DNA of 13,667 nucleotides from an uncultured Prevotella sp. GTDB lineage: Bacteria; Bacteroidota; Bacteroidia; Bacteroidales; Bacteroidaceae. The translations under genes and the position numbers were made by a program. This document shows positions 8,901-13,667 of the stretch, piece by piece. The notes beneath the pieces are model-generated. The model saw only the letters and a list, made by a program, of their open reading frames with translations. It was not told the origin of the DNA and searched no databases. The DNA lies in contig CALBYK010000019.1 of NCBI GenBank assembly GCA_937889855.1, forward strand, positions 1 to 13,667, in the 5' to 3' direction. Position 1 is the stretch's first letter, and the number at the start of each line of letters is the position of its first letter.

Positions 8901-9112
8901 GTGTCAAGCTTGATGAGGCCGGTGCCGTTGACATTCTTTTGGTATCTCAGTTGGCCAAAGATGTCGGCCTCGCCGTCCTTCACATTATATATATATGATG
9001 TCGGACTGTTCTGCCTTGCTATATTTGCTGATGCGGGTGCTTGTGCAGTCGCTGTAATGGCGGCTCCCAGCAAGCAACCGATAGTAATAGCATTTCTTTT
9101 TAGTTTTAACAT
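5975..9112 (-). CDS. Large secreted protein, propeller-like + Fn3 + anchor J + T9SS sorting domain
   Basis: The 1045 residues from the ATG at 9112 open with MLKLKRNAITIGCLLGAAIT and ATAQA, a clear signal peptide with likely cleavage near 22-24. Suggested layout: beta-rich repeats at about 30-305 with phrases such as VDVNTGKYTA and IDRTTLEIRR, typical of propeller-like proteins; two fibronectin type III-like domains at about 315-405 and 412-502; a choice-of-anchor J/MAM-like domain at about 510-665 (DDWLFSPALSFEKGKTY, then IYLKDVSV); a CARDB-like domain at about 670-770; an unassigned beta domain at about 775-962; and a type IX C-terminal sorting domain at about 972-1045 (ALYSTAGNLI, GVYVLRTTANGKTESLKIVV). 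No catalytic motif is seen, so adhesion or glycan/protein binding is possible but not shown. The neighbouring sprA gene encodes the expected export pore. The frame can be extended to a TTG at 9136, which was rejected because the ATG fits the signal peptide. Confidence 0.85.
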   Translation of the reverse strand: MLKLKRNAITIGCLLGAAITATAQAPASANIARQNSPTSYIYNVKDGEADIFGQLRYQKNVNGTGLIKLDTTNPNSFKWIHDYGYIPGKTPILTAGTYVGNEYYAYETTFYSNVLMPEAISIVDVNTGKYTAKRKIVNSETEAPLIIDDMTYDPKTDRIFGVHYDTDKNVSDIYEIDRTTLEIRRVATTSKLLFTLSADNGFLYSVRMTARNCALCKIDESSIDENSLTCDIKDVSPASGTGVSMGNYSQSMEFDKTTHRLWWLAQTSDGNAYLVELDPNSGTAINKTLITSELQLLAMAIPYQYVADSAPSYPRLFTAKADDKGGLKAVLNWTMPSADYRNNELTELSGAKVYRNGELLSTLTSTQPGTDMSYTDTPANDGYYIYKVVPYNNAGDGVYKEYAAFVGEDLPGEPQQVTLTATTNGTAKVSWNAPEEGKQGGYFDKASLKYNVVRMPDNATIIEGTTLTSITDIVPESKGYSYIVTSVNKKGTGASATSNTLAIGPEDKVPFTSPLTSQADFERWTAVDNNGDNNTWSFYVPTQTTTYDRSDNAADDWLFSPALSFEKGKTYQVRYTYSTANWVSPGSMQPVMEKMKVWLCKNAAVDGNGTLIKSTGSFHTASNIFYYGKDLFQPTEDGAARVAFQACSDANCGQIYLKDVSVREYSKTDLSVQALTGSTLVNSSVEQTFTVDVKNEGSATVDNYRVLLLNADNNAVVGEAKGIRVDADATVEVPVNWTPGEVGTVKLIAKVELDGDTYPADNIQTTPTEVKISPADADRWLILNSDQTSGWRVPFFLLDPYAKCQSIFLEKEMQKKNIRITGMRFVYNGKNKDDYTFPAKIAIKPTSRDNMLDEDGAMAEFETGDFTTVFDDNITISGIEENKDMEIKFTTPYLYTGGNVCIMFECPIGNGYITEYNEHPEWHMTELPTGSTPRTAYCSGNDEESADVWGNLLIPYISISYVDDKGSSGVIALTGGNGVAVSQSGNKLSFGTVCDEAALYSTAGNLIANVKNVDHINLVNITNGVYVLRTTANGKTESLKIVVNK

Positions 9113-9156
9113 ATTAATGGGTTTTAGTGATGGCAAGATTGCCTGTGATTATTAGG

Positions 9157-9187
9157 CAAAGGTAAGTAAAATATGCTGTTTTGGCAA
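9157..9187 (-). promoter_or_regulatory. Promoter of the secreted-protein gene
   Basis: On the minus strand TTG (9185-9187), a 20-base spacer and TACCTTTG (9157-9164) give a full match to the Bacteroidota promoter TTG-N19-21-TAnnTTTG. It lies directly after the sprA terminator, and the leader to the ATG at 9112 would be about 35-40 bases. This is the best promoter in the window and shows that the gene need not depend on sprA transcription. Confidence 0.65.
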
Positions 9188-9199
9188 GTTATATAAAAA

Positions 9200-9242
9200 A
9201 AAACTGCGCTAAAGCAATTTTATTTTGCAATAGCGCAGTTTT
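9200..9242 (-). terminator. sprA intrinsic terminator
   Basis: AAAACTGCGCT (9200-9210) pairs with AGCGCAGTTTT (9232-9242), eleven base pairs. One more A-T pair and a two-base internal mismatch follow, then GCAA/TTGC (9214-9217 with 9225-9228). On the minus strand it starts three bases after the sprA stop and is followed by a run of about nine uridines (complement of 9195-9203). It is a textbook intrinsic terminator. Confidence 0.9.
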
Positions 9243-9244
9243 GT

Positions 9245-12200
9245 TTATCTCGTCAGCGAGAACTTCATGCTCAATCCGAAATCTTGCGTTGTTGTTGGGT
9301 AGCTGCTCGACGAGAGGAGCGGGGTGTTGGTCTGCCTGTCGTAGTAGAAGCTCATGGTGAGCAGTCGTGATAATGTGTAGTCGGCAGAGAACGATAGCTT
9401 GAAAGCTGTGTTTCCACTGTTTGCCGACGACGTCATTGTTGCGATATCACGGCTTATGGAAGCCTGTTTGCGAAGGCTGAGGTCGAGTCGCAGCTTCAGG
9501 TCGTTGTTCACGCCGCTGTTGTTTCTTGACCGTGACGTTGCCGAGTATGACGACGAACTGCTCTTCTGGTCATTGCCGTCCTTGTTGTTCTTCTTCGACT
9601 TCACCTGACGGTGTTTGTTGCCGCCTCCACCAAACAGGTTGAAGTTGTTGATGGTGTATCCGGCGCCTATAACCCAGTCGTGTGACGACGACTCGTTTAT
9701 CTGTACAGACGTCATGCTGAGGCTAAGCACTCGTGTTGTGCGGTACTCTGCCTTTATTGTCATGTTGTTCTGCAGCGTAAGGTCCAGTCCGAGCAATGGT
9801 GAGAACGCCTCGTTGATGCTTACTGTCGACACGTTGTACATGGAGTTTGGAATGGGCGATCCTGTTGTGGCATCGGTTATGAATCCCAGTCCGTTCATGT
9901 ATTCCATGTAGGTGCTGTACGATGAGTAGGAACCTACGGCATAAATGCTCTTGTAAGAGTGGTTGATGTTGACACTCTTGAACACGTCGCGGAACCACGG
10001 CAGCTTTGACAGTCCGCTGTACTTTATCGTCCAGTTTGGCAGCAGTCTTGACAGGGACGGGAATATGGACAATCCCGATCCTCCCATGCTGGTGTAGGTA
10101 GCGAGGAACGCCGGCACCATGACATCTGAGCTGTATTTGTTGACTCCTCCGTTGGCGGCGTCAAACTTCTGTCCGGCAAGAGCAGTACCCTCAGGATATA
10201 CGGCTCCGGCGTATTTGGCCTCTACACGCTGGCGGAAACCTTCAAGCGAGTTGCAGAACTTCTCGAACGATGCCGAGTGGTATCCGTTCTTGGCGTTGCC
10301 CGCTCCCTCGAATGCGCTTCGTAGCGACAACGTTGTCATGGTGAACGTGCCGCTTTGGGTTGTCGGGTTGCCAGCATACATGTACTGTACGGAGCGTGCC
10401 GTTGTCATGGTGCGCGAAGCCGTGAGGTCAATCTTCAGGTTGCGCACAGGCTCGAGAGTGGCCTTGAGCTGCAGGTCCTCTGTCTTGTTGGTTGTCGCGG
10501 GTGTGGCGAGCGAGTCGTTGATGAGCAGCCATCCGTTGTCACGCGCCTTCTCTATATAACTGTCGCCCGTCAGTCCAAAGGCAAAGTCGAGTCCAGGCGA
10601 CAATGCCCCCATGCCGTGTCCTTGGCCGAAGGCGTTGCCAATCATCGGCTTGAATCCTGGCAGCGACATGGCATATTGGTTGCGGTAGCTTACGCTCACG
10701 TTGCGCACCATCATCAGTACGCGGGCCACCGACTGTGCCGTGCGATACCACTTTTGCTCGTCAAGCGGCTGCTTTGCCACTACCGACACCTTTATCTTGA
10801 GAGCCGAGTCAACCTTGTTCAATATACGTATGTTGTTGTCGTCGGTGCGTTTGTATTTAAGCGCGTACGACTTTCCGTCGCTTGTCTTTGCAGATACTAT
10901 AATGCGCCGCGACTTCTTGCCGTGTGTCACCTTTATGGTTGTGTCGGGCATGAGCGTTATTTCCTTCTCAAAGGCACGCTTGTTTTTAGGCAGCTGGTTG
11001 CGCAGGATGTCGTCCTTCTTTTTGCCCTTCAGGTTTTTGGCATTCTTCTGTTCGGTGTCCTTGTTGCTATTCTTGTCATGTTGCTGTCGGTTGCCTTGCT
11101 GGTTGAACGTTGTCCTTTTGCGCTGTTGCGAGCTGTCCTTCTTGAAACGCTCGTTTGTCTTCTTGAGGAACGGTACGTGGTTGTAGAGTTTCTCCAGGTT
11201 GAGCTGCCCGTTGATGTTGAGCTGACGGTTGTTGGCAATGGTGTTGCCGAGCGACGTGCCGTCCTCAAGGTCGGTGCCTCGTGTCCAGTTGTAGGTGGCA
11301 TTGTATGAGGCATCCGATGTTATCCAGTCGAACACGGGCAGCAAGTTGATTGGCAACTTGTATGACGCCTGGAACGTTTGGCTGTACGTGAGCGGCGTGC
11401 CCATGTGCTTCACCGATGTCCATACAGAGTCCTTCCATGCCGAGTATTGGTCGGGATAGAGATCCTTGTTCACTGGAGCGTAAGGCTCCTCTATCTCGGC
11501 GTTGGTCGCACTCTGGAAGTTCATGTGCAGGTTCTTGGTGAGATCCCAGCGCAGGTTGAACTCGCGGTTCCACAGAAATTGCGACGAGAACGTCAACGGC
11601 AGTTTCTGGTTTTCGGTCGATTCCATGTCGCGCTCTTGCAACTCATAGTAGTTGCGCGAGATTTCGGTGCTGAATCCAACGTTCTGCGGCAGCCAGTTGA
11701 GCCCGAATTTCTTGGGAAGGTCGAGCCATTTGGATTTCGACTTAATCTTCTTGAATGGCTCATACGACTTGTACACAGGTGTCCATGAGTAGTTCATCGA
11801 CCCTCGCCAGTTGTCCTCGCGTTCGTATACCGTTGTCTCGCCAGTTGTGTAAGAGTGGCTGTGCGAGTAGGAGAACGAGAAGTTTGCCGGGTCGTATGGC
11901 ATAGGGTGGCGCTTGTTCTGTATGCCAACGCGCACGTTGGAGAGCGAGAAGTTGGTTTGTGTCACCTTTGTCACTGCTATGCTTTCTATGGAGTCGCGCT
12001 CTTGTTTTGAGCCGGCGGCATCAAGAGCGTCAGACAGTTCCATGTCTGTGTCGAGCGGGTTGTACTTGGGCGAGGTCTTCTCTTTGGTTATCGAGTAGTA
12101 CAGTGGCGCGCTCACCTTTGCCTTGTCTGGGAAGAACTTGCCGAGGTCAACGTTTGTCGTCACCGAGTAGTTGGACTGGTCGTCGGTGCTTCGTTCGGCG

Positions 12201-13667
12201 ACACCTTCTTCCAGACCTCCGAAACCGGATGAAGTGTAGCGTCCTTGGGCGTTGACAGAGCCAAGGTCGGAGAGCTGCACGTTCAGGTTGCCTTGTGCTG
12301 CCCATCCCCCCGAGTTGTTGAACTCCTTGAGTCGTAGCTCGTTGACCCACACCTCGCCGCTCTTCTCTTGTCCGGAGTTGTTGCGCACACCGATGACGAG
12401 AGTCTTCACCTCACCGAGGGTAGGATTGCCCATGATTGTGATGCGGTTTTGTGGCGCCTCGCTGTCGTAGGCTGAGTAGGGACGGTTGTATGAAGCCTGC
12501 CCCATGGCCTTTGCCTTGTTGCGCTCCTTCTTCAGGTTGGTGAATAGCGACAGAGGCATGTTGAGCATATTCTCCTTTGGCCATACAGTCCAGGCAGCCT
12601 CCGAAGAGTAGCGGCTGTATTGTCCGGGAGCCGTGAGCTTCAGCGGAATCTCGTACTCATAATAGTTGCTCTTGTAGTCGGAGCCGAGACGCACGAACAC
12701 GGAGAGCTGGTTGTCCTCAAGTCCTGTCGTGTTCTGCTCGAAGGCATTGGCATGCACGAACATCTGCAGCCGTTTGTATTGGCGCAGGTCGAGCGACGTG
12801 TTCTTGTACACGGCTTTAGCCTCCCCAGTGCCGAGAGGGTTGACGGTCAGCGACAGAGCCTGCTCGTTGTTCTCCACGAGTTGTGGCTGTGTGGGGTCCT
12901 GTCCGCGTTGTATGCCCGGTGGCAGGATGTAGTTGACAGGCAGCTTGTCGTTGTTCTCCTCAATGTTTACGGCACTTACCGACAGGCGTCCAGACGTGTT
13001 GGCGGAGTTGTCGAGATTCTGCTCGTAGACACGCCATGTGCCGCGCACAAGGTCGAACGTGGCGAATCTTAGCACGATGGGGTGCTTGAATCCTGTCATG
13101 AACACGCGCATGAAGCGTATGGACGTGAAGTCGTTGATGGAACCGAACTTCTTCTCGTATTCGGTAAGCGGTATGCGGAACTGGTACCAGTCTACGGTTG
13201 GCTTCGTTCCGTCGCGCAGCTGCCGTGTCGTGGAGCGTTTGTCCACGATGTAGTTTTTGCCTACCTCAAGGTCCTCTGGACGTATTGACACGCGGTACTG
13301 GAAGTATTTCTCATATTCGTTGAGAGTATAGTCCTGGTTGATGTCCTCCACGTCAGGGGTCGACTTGTACGACGTGTCGTAGCTCTCTGTTCGTGAGTCG
13401 GTGTCGGGCGAGTTGCCTTGTGGGTTGTTGATGTACTTGTATCGGCGCAGGATGGGGGCCTGTATCTGGTCGTAGTCGGAGCCGCGGAAATAGTGGTAGT
13501 CGTCGTTGGCCGGGTCGGCGAGAATGGAGTCGCGCACGCTCTCCTTCACCTTTCCGCCAATCTGGGTCAGGAAGTCCTGGTAGGTGCCGAAAGTGCGTTC
13601 CTCCTCATCGGTGAGTCCGTTGTAACCCACGTCTTGTTTCTCCCGCGCGCCTTCGGTGTTGGCGAAG
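9245..13667 (-). CDS. sprA: SprA/Sov, type IX secretion outer-membrane translocon (C-terminal part)
   Basis: The frame is open to the right edge of the window, so the start is missing; 1473 residues are visible of a protein that is usually about 2400-2500. SprA is the very large beta-barrel pore through which type IX cargo crosses the outer membrane. Family hallmarks: DVGYNGLTDEEE near residues 12-23 of the fragment, STPDVEDINQDYTLNEYEKY near 100-120, IRFMRVFMTGF near 170-185, then long runs of alternating hydrophobic and polar residues typical of barrel strands, and the conserved C-terminus DFGLSMKFSLTR. A Lys/Asn/Gln-rich segment (about residues 834-897, DNA 10975-11165) and a Lys/Ser/Asn-rich segment (DNA about 9505-9620) are likely loops. 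The GTG at 13630 is internal: codons upstream of it continue in frame (FANTEGAREKQD). The terminator at 9200-9242 ends the transcript. Confidence 0.95.
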   Translation of the reverse strand, partial: FANTEGAREKQDVGYNGLTDEEERTFGTYQDFLTQIGGKVKESVRDSILADPANDDYHYFRGSDYDQIQAPILRRYKYINNPQGNSPDTDSRTESYDTSYKSTPDVEDINQDYTLNEYEKYFQYRVSIRPEDLEVGKNYIVDKRSTTRQLRDGTKPTVDWYQFRIPLTEYEKKFGSINDFTSIRFMRVFMTGFKHPIVLRFATFDLVRGTWRVYEQNLDNSANTSGRLSVSAVNIEENNDKLPVNYILPPGIQRGQDPTQPQLVENNEQALSLTVNPLGTGEAKAVYKNTSLDLRQYKRLQMFVHANAFEQNTTGLEDNQLSVFVRLGSDYKSNYYEYEIPLKLTAPGQYSRYSSEAAWTVWPKENMLNMPLSLFTNLKKERNKAKAMGQASYNRPYSAYDSEAPQNRITIMGNPTLGEVKTLVIGVRNNSGQEKSGEVWVNELRLKEFNNSGGWAAQGNLNVQLSDLGSVNAQGRYTSSGFGGLEEGVAERSTDDQSNYSVTTNVDLGKFFPDKAKVSAPLYYSITKEKTSPKYNPLDTDMELSDALDAAGSKQERDSIESIAVTKVTQTNFSLSNVRVGIQNKRHPMPYDPANFSFSYSHSHSYTTGETTVYEREDNWRGSMNYSWTPVYKSYEPFKKIKSKSKWLDLPKKFGLNWLPQNVGFSTEISRNYYELQERDMESTENQKLPLTFSSQFLWNREFNLRWDLTKNLHMNFQSATNAEIEEPYAPVNKDLYPDQYSAWKDSVWTSVKHMGTPLTYSQTFQASYKLPINLLPVFDWITSDASYNATYNWTRGTDLEDGTSLGNTIANNRQLNINGQLNLEKLYNHVPFLKKTNERFKKDSSQQRKRTTFNQQGNRQQHDKNSNKDTEQKNAKNLKGKKKDDILRNQLPKNKRAFEKEITLMPDTTIKVTHGKKSRRIIVSAKTSDGKSYALKYKRTDDNNIRILNKVDSALKIKVSVVAKQPLDEQKWYRTAQSVARVLMMVRNVSVSYRNQYAMSLPGFKPMIGNAFGQGHGMGALSPGLDFAFGLTGDSYIEKARDNGWLLINDSLATPATTNKTEDLQLKATLEPVRNLKIDLTASRTMTTARSVQYMYAGNPTTQSGTFTMTTLSLRSAFEGAGNAKNGYHSASFEKFCNSLEGFRQRVEAKYAGAVYPEGTALAGQKFDAANGGVNKYSSDVMVPAFLATYTSMGGSGLSIFPSLSRLLPNWTIKYSGLSKLPWFRDVFKSVNINHSYKSIYAVGSYSSYSTYMEYMNGLGFITDATTGSPIPNSMYNVSTVSINEAFSPLLGLDLTLQNNMTIKAEYRTTRVLSLSMTSVQINESSSHDWVIGAGYTINNFNLFGGGGNKHRQVKSKKNNKDGNDQKSSSSSYSATSRSRNNSGVNNDLKLRLDLSLRKQASISRDIATMTSSANSGNTAFKLSFSADYTLSRLLTMSFYYDRQTNTPLLSSSSYPTTTQDFGLSMKFSLTR

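Noticed and set aside
8954..9010. tRNA-like or other structured RNA in the leader regions
   Set aside because: No cloverleaf arms, conserved T-loop or riboswitch core could be recognised by eye in any intergenic stretch.
13628..13630. GTG as the start of the SprA frame
   Set aside because: The frame continues upstream to the window edge without a stop, and SprA proteins are about 900-1000 residues longer, so the true start is outside.

Overview
The window reads as a chromosomal segment of a Bacteroidota bacterium, most likely order Bacteroidales and perhaps Prevotellaceae. The reasons are a SprA/Sov-type type IX secretion translocon, a secreted protein with a type IX-style C-terminal sorting domain, promoters of the Bacteroidota TAnnTTTG type (with an upstream TTG in two cases), AT-rich leaders without Shine-Dalgarno sequences, and a class I fumarase of the long fused type. 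The genus is an inference and cannot be fixed from the sequence alone. Every gene I can support lies on the minus strand, so the biological reading order runs from right to left.

Reading that way: (1) 13667-9245 is the C-terminal 1473 residues of SprA, the outer-membrane translocon of type IX secretion; its start lies beyond the right edge. A clean hairpin terminator follows at 9200-9242. (2) 9112-5975 encodes a 1045-residue secreted multidomain protein with its own promoter and a C-terminal domain expected to be recognised by that secretion system, so translocon and probable cargo are neighbours. A long hairpin ends this unit (5879-5932). (3) 5738-4089 encodes class I fumarase with its own promoter and a terminator with a perfect 23-bp stem. 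(4) 4024-3593 is a non-standard intergenic stretch. It holds the first ~42 codons of a broken AAA-ATPase-like (DUF1703-type) gene, which runs into four tandem copies of a 22-bp repeat; the last repeat copy appears to supply the upstream element of the promoter of the next gene. (5) 3592-1952 encodes an NhaC-family sodium/proton (or organic-acid) antiporter. (6) 1788-199 encodes L-aspartate oxidase NadB, the first enzyme of NAD synthesis from aspartate. (7) 190-99 is a 24-bp inverted repeat, each arm of which is itself a hairpin (REP-like pair); just past it, a gene for an exported protein begins at 80 and leaves the window.

Functionally there are two themes. SprA and the large secreted protein belong to type IX secretion. 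Fumarase, the NhaC-family carrier and NadB all touch C4-dicarboxylate and aspartate chemistry: fumarate is made or used by fumarase and can serve as electron acceptor for NadB in anaerobes. They look like separately transcribed neighbours rather than one operon.

No tRNA, rRNA, CRISPR array, insertion sequence or complete mobile element is visible. The long plus-strand open frames all lie antisense to well-supported genes and were discarded. The least ordinary part of the window is the relic-plus-repeat region at about 3626-3871.
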